A DNA stretch of 64,000 nt, taken from assembly GCF_026183675.1 (NCBI RefSeq), contig NZ_JAPIVK010000008.1, positions 62,001 through 126,000 on the forward strand, written 5' to 3'. Of the stretch, positions 10,749 to 17,773 are shown piece by piece (position 1 is the stretch's first letter; the number at the start of each line of letters is the position of its first letter). The notes below the pieces were generated by a model. The model did no database searches. It worked only from the letters and a program-made list of their open reading frames with translations, and had not been told where the DNA came from. Origin of the DNA: Microbulbifer halophilus (lineage in GTDB: Bacteria > Pseudomonadota > Gammaproteobacteria > Pseudomonadales > Cellvibrionaceae). Both the position numbers and the translations under genes were made by a program.

Positions 10749-10858
10749 AGCCGGAGCGGGGTGCGTCTTTCTGGGACACGCCGTAAATCCATTTCTGGAG
10801 GCTTGTCCGCGAGGTCCCTCTCGCAGACAGTCCCAGCAAGACGCACCCCGCTCCGGCT
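10749..10858. repeat. R1 hairpin repeat, copy b (28-54-28)
   Basis: Arms 10749-10776 and 10831-10858 pair over 28 bases with one mismatch, around the conserved 54-base core 10777-10830. Compared with copy a, the arms differ at several positions, with matching changes on both sides (GTCTT against AAGAC where copy a has GCCTT against AAGGC). It shares the srkA-cysE gap with an R2 repeat. Confidence 0.88.
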
Positions 10859-10935
10859 AGTGCCAGCAGCAGGTGCCTCGAATTCTGAAACTTTGAAGAG
10901 CAAAGTCGTCAAACTGCCCGATTGCAGCGAGGCGA

Positions 10936-11011
10936 GGCCCTGACGCCGGGGGCCTTCTGGGAGACGATTGCCGATGAGGCTGTCGAGCAGAAGGCCCCCG
11001 GCGCCAGGACC
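10936..11011. repeat. R2 hairpin repeat, copy a (24-28-24)
   Basis: Arms 10936-10959 and 10988-11011 pair over 24 bases with two mismatches. The 28-base core 10960-10987 includes ACGATTGCCGATGAGGCTGT, which is identical in the copy at 13806-13833 although the arms there are unrelated in sequence. It lies 52 bases upstream of cysE. Confidence 0.85.
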
Positions 11012-11062
11012 GACTCGAAGCCCCAAACCCGCGGTGCCTCCAAACGAAGGAGTTGGTAAAAA

Positions 11063-11884
11063 ATGGAAGCCATCCAATCACAGCAAGCAGAGGACGAACT
11101 CTGGCAACAGATCCGCAGTGGCGTGGCCCAGCAGGTGGAGCGGGAGCCGATCCTGGCCAGCTACCTGCACGCCACCATCCTCAACCACCCCACGCTGGAG
11201 TCCGCCCTGAGTTTCCACCTGGCGAACAAGCTCGACAGCCCGGTGGCGCCGGCGCTGCTGATCCGCGAGGTGATCGACGAGGCGCTGGCCGGGGACCCGG
11301 CCATCGGCGGCGCCGCGCGCGCGGACCTGAGCGCGGTCTACCAGCGGGACTCCGCCTGCCAGTCCCTCTACGAACCCTTTCTCTATTTCAAGGGCTACCA
11401 CGCCCTGCAGGCCCACCGCGTGGCCCACTGGCTGTGGTTGCAGAACCGCCGCTCCCTGGCGCTGTTCCTGCAGCACCGCATCTCGGTGGTGTTCGGCATC
11501 GATATTCACCCGGCGGCCACCCTGGGCGAGGGCATACTGCTCGACCACGCCACCGGTATCGTCATCGGCGAGACCGCAGTGGTGGACGACAATGTCTCCA
11601 TCATGCAGTCGGTGACCCTCGGCGGCACCGGCAAGGAGAGCGGCGACCGCCATCCCAAGGTGCGCTGCGGCGTGCTGATCGGTGCCGGCAGCAAGGTGCT
11701 GGGCAATATCGAGATCGGCCAGTGCGCCCAGGTCGCTTCCGGCAGTGTGGTACTCAAGGACGTGCCGGCGCAGAAAATGGTGGCGGGCGTTCCCGCCCGG
11801 GTGATCGGCGACGCCAGCTGCGCCGAACCGGCGCTGTCAATGGACCAGTGCGCGCTGACCCAGGTGGACAGGCAGTTGCCCTGA
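11063..11884 (+). CDS. cysE: Serine O-acetyltransferase
   Basis: A 273-residue enzyme that transfers acetyl from acetyl-CoA to L-serine, the first step of cysteine synthesis. The helical N-terminal domain (about 1-140) is followed by a left-handed beta helix of hexapeptide repeats (GIDIHPAATLGEGILLDHAT onward). The catalytic histidine in LLDHATGIVIGE and the cofactor region VTLGGTGKESGDRHPK are present. AAGGAG lies upstream of the ATG. The C-terminus is usual for CysE and probably mediates feedback inhibition and CysK binding. The GNAT gene follows 24 bases later. Confidence 0.95.
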   Translation: MEAIQSQQAEDELWQQIRSGVAQQVEREPILASYLHATILNHPTLESALSFHLANKLDSPVAPALLIREVIDEALAGDPAIGGAARADLSAVYQRDSACQSLYEPFLYFKGYHALQAHRVAHWLWLQNRRSLALFLQHRISVVFGIDIHPAATLGEGILLDHATGIVIGETAVVDDNVSIMQSVTLGGTGKESGDRHPKVRCGVLIGAGSKVLGNIEIGQCAQVASGSVVLKDVPAQKMVAGVPARVIGDASCAEPALSMDQCALTQVDRQLP

Positions 11885-11908
11885 CGGTATGAAGACTATC
11901 CTTAAGAC

Positions 11909-12709
11909 ATGAAATACAGTCTCAGCGCCAAGAATCTCGTCTGCCGAAACCTGGAATCCCGCGCCAGCTACTGCGCGGACCTGTTGCACGCGGACAGCAC
12001 CAGGGAGATCACCGGCGTACTGCGCAGCGACAGCGGCCTGCTGTCGCACACCTTCAACCAGGCGGTGACCAACTCGGTGATGCCGGCGCGGATACTGCAG
12101 CGCTTTGTGGTGGACTATTTTGCCGAACGCCACAGCCCCTTCACCCTATGGCACTGCGCCAACAAGCCCCTCGACGACAGCGAGATGCTGGAGCTGGGGC
12201 TGAAACGCGGCGAATCGCGGGTGGCGATGGCGGTGGAAGTGCAGCGCCTGGCGGCGGACGAATCCCTGCCGCCGGAACTGGACGGCAAGCTGCAGATCGG
12301 CCAGATCGATGCCGAGCAGCTGGACGAATACGGCGAGCTGCAGGCGGCCCCCTACAACGGTGCCCGCGAGGGGGCGCAGATCCGCAAGTTCTATCAGCAG
12401 CTGCGGGAAGTGCCGGAGCAGAAGCGCAGCCGCCTGAAGTTCTACTTGGCGCGCCTGGACGGCGAGGTGGTCGCCGGCGGCTGCCTGTTCGCCTCCGCCG
12501 ACGCGCTGGGTTTCTACGACATGGTTACCCGCGAGGATTACCGCGGCCGCGGTATCGGCCGGGCGCTGTTCCACCACCTGGTGGCCCAGGCGTTGACCAG
12601 TCACCACAAGCACGCGGTGGCCCTGACACCGGAGAATCGCCAGGAACTGTTGCTGGAGGCCGGTTTCTTCGCCGTGGGGGACGTGGCCACTTACCGTTTC
12701 GAGCCCTGA
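11909..12709 (+). CDS. GNAT-family N-acetyltransferase
   Basis: A 266-residue protein with a C-terminal GNAT domain (about residues 110-265). The acetyl-CoA binding motif A is visible as MVTREDYRGRGIGRALFHHL. The N-terminal 100 residues look like a divergent second GNAT-like half. The family transfers acetyl groups to amines, amino acids or proteins; no substrate can be assigned. It starts 24 bases after cysE and ends 13 bases from the convergent epmA gene. Confidence 0.82.
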   Translation: MKYSLSAKNLVCRNLESRASYCADLLHADSTREITGVLRSDSGLLSHTFNQAVTNSVMPARILQRFVVDYFAERHSPFTLWHCANKPLDDSEMLELGLKRGESRVAMAVEVQRLAADESLPPELDGKLQIGQIDAEQLDEYGELQAAPYNGAREGAQIRKFYQQLREVPEQKRSRLKFYLARLDGEVVAGGCLFASADALGFYDMVTREDYRGRGIGRALFHHLVAQALTSHHKHAVALTPENRQELLLEAGFFAVGDVATYRFEP

Positions 12710-12722
12710 TTCCGGCCCCCGC

Positions 12723-13676
12723 TCAGGCCCTCTCGATCGGAAACGCCATCACCTCGTCGATACGCTGGTAACCGCCGGCCAGCATCAACAGCCGATCCAC
12801 ACCCAGCGCCACCCCGGCGCACTCCGGTATCCCCGCCCGCAGGGCGCCCACCAGGCGTTCTTCAAATGGCCGCTCGATCAGCCCGTGTTCGCGCCGGTAG
12901 CGCTGGTCCGCCCGGAAGCGGCGCAACTGCTCCTCGGCATCGGTCAGTTCCCAGTAGCCGTTGGCCAGCTCCAGGCCACCGGCATAGGCCTCGAAGCGTC
13001 GCGCCACCGGGGTGCCGGTGTCGTCTTCCAGTACCTTCGCCAGCGCCGCCTGGGAGGCGGGGAAATCGTAGAGTAGGGTGATACCGTCGCCCATGGCGGG
13101 TTCCAGCCGGTGGCTCATCAGCAGGTCCAGGCACTCGTCGCGATCCGCCGGTTCGAACGACAGTTCCAGCTCGCGGGCGGCGCAGGCGCGCAGCGTGTTG
13201 TCATCGGCCGTGTGTGGGTCCAGCTGCAGCTCCCGCTGGAAGAGTGCGCGGTAGCTCAGCGACTGTACGTCGTTAATGCCGAGCACCCGGCTCAGCAGCT
13301 CGCCCACTTCGCGCATCAGCCGGCGGTCGTCCCAGTCGCAGCGGTACCACTCCAGCATGGTGAATTCCGGGTTGTGGCGGCCGCCGGCCTCGCCCTCGCG
13401 GAAGGCCCTGCCGAGGCTGTAGCAGTCGCCCAGCCCCGCCGCCAGCAGCCGCTTGAGCGCGAATTCCGGGCTGGTGGCCAGCCAGGCGTCGGCGCCGTTG
13501 CAGTGCGCAGCTATCGACTGGATATGCGGATCGCTGGTGGCGCGGCGGGACAGCAGCGGCACCTCCACTTCCAGCACATCCCGCGCGGCGAAAAAGCGGC
13601 GGATATCCGCCAGCAGCGCCGCGCGCCGGCGCAGGGCTTCGAGGGAGGCGGTGGGTTGCCAGGAATTCTCGGTCAT
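12723..13676 (-). CDS. epmA: Elongation factor P--(R)-beta-lysine ligase
   Basis: A 317-residue protein equal to the catalytic core of class II lysyl-tRNA synthetases without the tRNA-binding domain, as in EpmA/GenX/PoxA. Class II motifs are seen in RFFAARDVLEVEVPLLS, FREGEAGGRHNPEFTMLEWY and GVALGVDRLLMLAGG. It attaches (R)-beta-lysine to Lys34 of EF-P. The start chosen is MTENSWQ at 13676; the frame extends upstream to 13889 but that part is made of repeats. EF-P itself is 265 bases upstream on the same strand, and EpmB, which makes the beta-lysine, is at 31568. Confidence 0.95.
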   Translation of the reverse strand: MTENSWQPTASLEALRRRAALLADIRRFFAARDVLEVEVPLLSRRATSDPHIQSIAAHCNGADAWLATSPEFALKRLLAAGLGDCYSLGRAFREGEAGGRHNPEFTMLEWYRCDWDDRRLMREVGELLSRVLGINDVQSLSYRALFQRELQLDPHTADDNTLRACAARELELSFEPADRDECLDLLMSHRLEPAMGDGITLLYDFPASQAALAKVLEDDTGTPVARRFEAYAGGLELANGYWELTDAEEQLRRFRADQRYRREHGLIERPFEERLVGALRAGIPECAGVALGVDRLLMLAGGYQRIDEVMAFPIERA

Positions 13677-13703
13677 AGGGAGGGAGTGGCGTGGATTGGA
13701 GCT

Positions 13704-13919
13704 GTAGGGTGCGCCGTGCGCACCATTGATCGGGCCTGTGGAGGCTGCCGGAGCTTGGGGCCCGTAAGCAGATGCCGGGGCGGCCCTGCTGTCGGTGGTT
13801 GTTTGTGAAACGATTGCCGATGAGGCTGTTGAGCAAACAACCACCGACAGCAGGGCCTTCGCGTCCGGCCTCGGTATTCTTTTTGACATTGATCGGCCGG
13901 TGCGCAGGGCGCACCCTAC
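13704..13919. repeat. R3 inverted repeat, interrupted copy
   Basis: GTAGGGTGCGCCGTGCGCAC at 13704-13723 and its near-perfect complement ending at 13919 form the arms of a hairpin family also found intact at 48366-48439. Here the arms are separated by 174 bases that contain the R2b repeat. The segment is flanked by a 10-bp direct repeat CATTGATCGG (13724-13733 and 13887-13896), as a target duplication would be. Only repeats are seen in the epmA-efp gap. Confidence 0.7.
13782..13857. repeat. R2 hairpin repeat, copy b (24-28-24)
   Basis: Arms 13782-13805 and 13834-13857 are perfectly complementary over 24 bases. The 28-base core 13806-13833 differs from copy a at only a few positions and contains the identical ACGATTGCCGATGAGGCTGT, yet the arms share almost no sequence with copy a. 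It is nested inside the R3 inverted repeat. Confidence 0.88.
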
Positions 13920-13940
13920 CGAGGGCCACGGGGCCCGACC

Positions 13941-14507
13941 CTACTTGGCCCGCCCCAGATACTCCCCGGTGCGGGTATCCACCTTGACGGTCTCGCCGAT
14001 CTCCAGGAACAGCGGCACTTTCACCACCGCGCCGGTGGACAGGGTGGCGGGCTTGGTGCCGCCTTGGGCGGTGTCGCCCTTCAGGCCCGGGTCGGTATCG
14101 GTGATTTCCAGGATCACGTGGTTGGGCGGGGTCACCGCCAGCGGTGCGTCGTTGTACAGTGTTACCACATAGGTGTCCTGCTCCTTCAGCCACTTGGCGT
14201 TGTCGCCCACGGCGTCGTTGCTGGCCGGGTACTGCTCGAAGGAGTTGGGTTCCATGAAATAGTAGAATTCGCCGTCGTTGTAGAGGTACTCCATCTCCAG
14301 GTCCATCACGTCGGCGGCTTCCAGGCTCTCGCCGGAGCGGAAGGTGCGCTCCCAGACGCGGCCGGTCTTCAGGTTGCGCAGCTTCACGCGGTTGAAGGCC
14401 TGGCCCTTGCCGGGTTTGACGAATTCGTTATCCACGATGGAGCAGGGGTCGCCATCGAGCATCACCTTCAGGCCGCCCTTGAATTCGTTGGTGGAGTAAC
14501 TAGCCAT
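13941..14507 (-). CDS. efp: Translation elongation factor P
   Basis: A 188-residue three-domain EF-P. The modification loop reads VKPGKGQA with Lys34, the residue beta-lysylated by EpmA/EpmB. The later oligonucleotide-binding domains end with [15 protein letters not shown], usual for the family. It relieves ribosome stalling at polyproline stretches. The start is the ATG at 14507; a longer frame to 14561 has no support. In many gammaproteobacteria efp is adjacent to and divergent from epmB, but here a 17-kb accessory region separates them. Confidence 0.97.
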   Translation of the reverse strand: MASYSTNEFKGGLKVMLDGDPCSIVDNEFVKPGKGQAFNRVKLRNLKTGRVWERTFRSGESLEAADVMDLEMEYLYNDGEFYYFMEPNSFEQYPASNDAVGDNAKWLKEQDTYVVTLYNDAPLAVTPPNHVILEITDTDPGLKGDTAQGGTKPATLSTGAVVKVPLFLEIGETVKVDTRTGEYLGRAK

Positions 14508-14592
14508 AGAAAGAAAACTCTGCTGGTCGTCGATTGATGCCGCGGGATTATACAGGACCACTGCGCCCAGAACGAATCGATCAATCGGCCCA

Positions 14593-15204
14593 CTAGGAGC
14601 AGGAGGTCACGCAGTATTCCGCCGGTATCCGCACCGGGTAGAAAGCGCCGCTGAAGGTCGCGACTATGGTCAGCCCCAGCAGCAGGCCCAGTGCCATCAG
14701 TGCAACGGCGGCGCGATCGAGGGTCGCGGTGGGGAGGCGTGCCCGCAGCAGCCAGCGCAGACCGCAGGCCAAGTGCGTAAAATAGGCAGCCACGGCCAGG
14801 GTGTAGTAGGGCGTAAAAAAAACAGGAAAGGCGCCCAGGTTCAGGGTGGCGGCGGCGAAATTGAAGTTGGTGTCGAGCCCCTGACTGCGGCCGTAGAGCA
14901 CGGCACCGACGTGAAATAGCAGGAAGAAGGCCAGGTAGCCGCCCGAGATGGCCTGGGCGCGATCGAAAAAGCCGCGCCGTTGGCCCCGACGTCGCAGGAT
15001 AAAGGTGATGCCGGAGGCGACCTGGAAAAATACACAGATCAGCAACAGAAGTTCTACCGGCGCGGCGCGGTAGACTTGGCGGTAGCTGCGCATAAAGTCG
15101 ATGTGTGCCTCGACTCCCGCCAGTGCGACCAGGTGATTGGTCAGGTGGAAAAGCACGTAGACGCTGATCAGCAGTGCCGAAATTCGGTGCAGTCTGTGCA
15201 ACAT
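14593..15204 (-). CDS. Cytochrome b-like membrane protein (SdhC/FrdC-type)
   Basis: A 203-residue protein with about five membrane helices (roughly 9-29, 49-69, 84-104, 128-150, 165-187). Histidines lie within or near helices at H20, H24, H98 and H144, a spacing that could bind haem b as in succinate dehydrogenase/fumarate reductase membrane subunits; the start [12 protein letters not shown] also resembles that group. AAAGGAG precedes the ATG at 15204. No flavoprotein or iron-sulfur subunit is adjacent. It may pass electrons to an oxygenase such as the HDO two genes upstream. Both the family call and this role are tentative. Confidence 0.6.
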   Translation of the reverse strand: MLHRLHRISALLISVYVLFHLTNHLVALAGVEAHIDFMRSYRQVYRAAPVELLLLICVFFQVASGITFILRRRGQRRGFFDRAQAISGGYLAFFLLFHVGAVLYGRSQGLDTNFNFAAATLNLGAFPVFFTPYYTLAVAAYFTHLACGLRWLLRARLPTATLDRAAVALMALGLLLGLTIVATFSGAFYPVRIPAEYCVTSCS

Positions 15205-15254
15205 GGGGCCAACTCCTTTACCTCTGATACCTCTGTGCCGGCCAGGGCGCCGAC

Positions 15255-16049
15255 TCAACTGAGCGGGCTCTCCCCGCCGCTGCCGATCTCGCGCAGGGCC
15301 CTGCGCGCGTAGTAGGCGAAAGTGGCCTGGGTGCGCTTTTCCTGAAGGACCCAGTCGTGGGCTTCGCGGGCCAGTCCGGCGTCAATATCGCGAATGCCGC
15401 CGGCGGATTCCGCCAACAGTTGCAGCCGGGCCGTGCGTTCACACTGGATCGCGATCACGCAGGCCTCTTCCACCGAGCTGCAGGCCACCACCAGGCCGTG
15501 GTGGGCGAGCAGTGCGGCGCGCTTGTCGCCCAGCACACCGGCAATGATTTCCCCCTCGTTGTTGCCTACCGGCACTCCGGGCCATTCTTCCAGGAAAGCG
15601 ATGTCATCGTGCAGGGGGCAGCTGTCCATGTGCGCAATCTTGAGTGGTCGGCCGAGCATCGACAGCGCGGAGAGATGTTGCGGGTGGGAATGCACTATGC
15701 AGCGCACATCCGGTCGCGCGCGGTAGATCCAGGAGTGGAAGCGGTTGGCCGGGTTGGCCATGCCGTCGCCGGACAGTACCTGTAAGTCTTCGTCTACTGC
15801 GAGCAGGTTGGATGCCGTTATCTCGTCGAACCCCAGCCCGAGGCGCTGGGTGTAGTAGGTACCGCTAGACGGTGCGCGCGCAGTAATCTGGCCGGCGAGG
15901 CCGGAATCGTGTCCCCGGGCGAACAGGATGCGGCAGGTCAGCGCGAGCTTCTCCCGCAGTGACCAGCCGGGGATGCTGAGGTGTGTGTGCATCTGCTCGC
16001 GGGCGCGCTCCACCAGTTCGCCCTTTTCCATTGTCAGGGTTTCAGCCAC
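15255..16049 (-). CDS. Class II aldolase/adducin family protein
   Basis: A 264-residue protein. Metal-binding histidines typical of the family are visible as VHSHPQH (H120, H122) and AHHGLV (H183/H184). Family members are zinc aldolases such as fuculose-phosphate aldolase, decarboxylases, or dehydratases such as MtnB. The GTG start is supported by AGGAGAAAACC just before it. It sits between the HDO candidate and the cytochrome b-like gene with 45- and 50-base gaps, so the three probably form one transcript. The substrate is unknown; a C-C bond cleavage or decarboxylation in the nearby pathway is conceivable. Confidence 0.82.
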   Translation of the reverse strand: MAETLTMEKGELVERAREQMHTHLSIPGWSLREKLALTCRILFARGHDSGLAGQITARAPSSGTYYTQRLGLGFDEITASNLLAVDEDLQVLSGDGMANPANRFHSWIYRARPDVRCIVHSHPQHLSALSMLGRPLKIAHMDSCPLHDDIAFLEEWPGVPVGNNEGEIIAGVLGDKRAALLAHHGLVVACSSVEEACVIAIQCERTARLQLLAESAGGIRDIDAGLAREAHDWVLQEKRTQATFAYYARRALREIGSGGESPLS

Positions 16050-16094
16050 GGTTTTCTCCTGTGTTGACTGGCTGTTTGCGCTTCTACAGGCGCC

Positions 16095-16826
16095 TCAGGC
16101 AGGTATAGCCCCAGTCATGTGTTCTTGCAGTTCTGCACCGTTTCGTTGTCGGTCGCGGTGGGCCGCCTCGATGGAGTCGAAAAAGTGCATGCGGGCTTCT
16201 ACGATATCGCGCCCGGCGTCGAGCATAATGTCGATCTGCTTTGAGTCGGCGGAGGCGATATCCACCATGATGTCGCGGATGGTTTCCGCGTGGCCGTCGT
16301 CACACTCGATATGCAACAGGAAAAACTCAATGGCCCTGTCCTCGATGCCGCAGCTGCGAAAGCCGGCCACCAGGTCGGTGTAGAGGTCGGGCACCAGCGC
16401 CTCGGCCCCGAGGCACAGGGCGCCCAGCCCGGCACTTGGCGACAGTGCACGACAGTGGTGGAACATGCGTTCTATCAGGTGGCGGGTGCCCGCCAGTGGT
16501 TCGGCGCCGGCAAGGTTCAACCCGAAATGTTGCAACATTTCGCGATAGATCAGGTGGTGCGGCTGTGGGCTGTCGGGTTCCAGGCCCAGTTCTTCGAACA
16601 GGTTGTCCGCCAGTGCGAGTACTTCATCGTTGCCGGGCAGGTTTGCCATCATCGCGCACAGGTAGCGGGTGAAGTAAGTGCTGTAGAACCCCTGTTGCAC
16701 AAGGAACAGTTTCAGTTCCTCCAGTTTGACCTCGCCCCGGCGACAGCGCACCAGAAAGGGGTGGGTGCGGGCGCGCGCGATCAGGTCGCTCTTACTGGCC
16801 TCAAGCAATTCAAGTTGCATATCCAT
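16095..16826 (-). CDS. Haem-oxygenase-like diiron oxidase (HDO) candidate, UndA/PqqC-like fold
   Basis: A 243-residue helical protein. The last metal helix has HxxxDxxH (H172, D176, H179 in LLHIECDDGHAETI). Helix 2 has NLFEELG with E79 and a histidine pair at H90/H91, and E142 lies in CLGAEALVPDLY. This complete ligand set favours a diiron oxidase over PqqC or TenA. Such enzymes carry out N-oxygenation, oxidative decarboxylation or C-C cleavage. AAGGAG precedes the ATG. It heads a three-gene operon and is divergent from the luxR gene. A role in tailoring the 3,4-AHBA-type product, for example N-oxidation, is inference from position. Confidence 0.75.
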   Translation of the reverse strand: MDMQLELLEASKSDLIARARTHPFLVRCRRGEVKLEELKLFLVQQGFYSTYFTRYLCAMMANLPGNDEVLALADNLFEELGLEPDSPQPHHLIYREMLQHFGLNLAGAEPLAGTRHLIERMFHHCRALSPSAGLGALCLGAEALVPDLYTDLVAGFRSCGIEDRAIEFFLLHIECDDGHAETIRDIMVDIASADSKQIDIMLDAGRDIVEARMHFFDSIEAAHRDRQRNGAELQEHMTGAIPA

Positions 16827-16919
16827 CGAGTGTTTACTCCTTATTTCCGGTTGGTGTGTGCCTTGCCGCCGCGCGGCTTTGTGGTTGTCCTTTTCTGGCG
16901 CAATGCCGGTTGAATCGAG

Positions 16920-16936
16920 CGCAACAGGTTGTTGCG
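16920..16936. promoter_or_regulatory. 17-bp palindrome in the HDO/luxR divergent promoter region
   Basis: CGCAACAGGTTGTTGCG has perfect 7-base arms around a 3-base centre. It lies in the 218-base gap between divergent genes, about 95 bases from the HDO start and 110 from the luxR start, and is a candidate regulator site. It does not have the CT-N12-AG spacing of a lux box. A smaller palindrome, CGTGTCTTACACG, is at 16982-16994. Confidence 0.35.
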
Positions 16937-17044
16937 ATTCGGCAATTTTTTCTGCATGTCATAGAAGTGCGCTACAATCGGCGTGTCTTACACGGGTAAA
17001 ACAGAATAAATTTTCAATTTTTCTCTGATTCTTGGGGGGATGCC

Positions 17045-17773
17045 TTGCGCCCGCAAATGGAAGTGATTCGGGCCTTGCCGGACCTGTTGTCCGCGCAGAC
17101 CTTTGACCAGGTCAAAGAACGGATTCAGCGTTCCGTCAGTGCCATCGGGTATGACTATTTTCTGATCGGTATCGAAGCGTCGCCGGTCGTCGGCAAGTCC
17201 CGACACACGGTGGAGACCAACTACCCGCGCAATTGTGTCGAGCGCTACAACCGCCAGCGCTGGGTGGCCTGTGATCCGGTGGTACGTCACTGCCGGCAGT
17301 CGCCGGTACCACTGGTCTGGCACCGGGCGCACTTTTCGGGGGAGGCCCGGCAGCTGTACGAGGAGTCCGTTGCGCACGGAATATCCACCGGCGTGGCCAC
17401 CGCCGTGCGCGGTGCCGCGCAGAGCCGTGCGATGATGATTTCGGTGGCCAACGGCGAGATCTACAGTTCCAAGCTCGAGGCCTGGCTGACGGAAACAATG
17501 CCGACGATCCAGTTGCTTGCATCCTATGCCTACGAAGCCATCAGCCGTATTGAGGAAGCCTCTACATCGGCTGCGATTGGCCTGACGCGGCGCGAGGATG
17601 AATGCCTGCACTGGGCCGCGGCCGGGAAGACTTCCTGGGAAATCTCGCGCATCCTCGGCTGTTCGGAGTCGACGGTGAATTTCCATTTCCGCAATGTCAT
17701 CCATAAACTGGGGGTCTCCAACCGACGCCAGGCCGTGGCTCGCGCTCTGTCGCTGGGATTGATCAAACTCTAG
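17045..17773 (+). CDS. LuxR-family regulator with autoinducer-binding domain (orphan)
   Basis: A 242-residue quorum-sensing-type regulator. The N-terminal autoinducer-binding domain (about 15-165) keeps the aromatic and acidic pocket pattern Y60/Y68, W73, D77 (RWVACDPVV) and W92. The C-terminal domain (about 175-242) is a LuxR helix-turn-helix: LTRREDECLHWAAAGKTSWE followed by LGCSESTVNFHFRNVIHKLG. The start is a TTG at 17045 with GGGGGGA just upstream; an in-frame ATG at 17057 is an alternative. No luxI synthase gene is in the window, so it may sense a signal made elsewhere. It is the only plus-strand gene in the accessory region and ends 4 bases into the convergent ligase gene. A lux-box-like site at 31440 suggests its target. 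Confidence 0.92.
   Translation: MRPQMEVIRALPDLLSAQTFDQVKERIQRSVSAIGYDYFLIGIEASPVVGKSRHTVETNYPRNCVERYNRQRWVACDPVVRHCRQSPVPLVWHRAHFSGEARQLYEESVAHGISTGVATAVRGAAQSRAMMISVANGEIYSSKLEAWLTETMPTIQLLASYAYEAISRIEEASTSAAIGLTRREDECLHWAAAGKTSWEISRILGCSESTVNFHFRNVIHKLGVSNRRQAVARALSLGLIKL

Noticed and set aside
16095-16826. Assignment as TenA thiaminase or PqqC
   Set aside because: The fold is shared, but the HxxxDxxH helix with upstream Glu and His ligands fits the diiron oxidase group better, and no thiamin or PQQ genes are nearby.
16973-16978. TACAAT as the luxR -10 box
   Set aside because: No acceptable -35 element at the right distance could be chosen with confidence.
17045-17773. Search for a luxI synthase near the LuxR gene
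   Set aside because: No protein in the window has the LuxI pattern; the GNAT protein at 11909 is an ordinary acetyltransferase.
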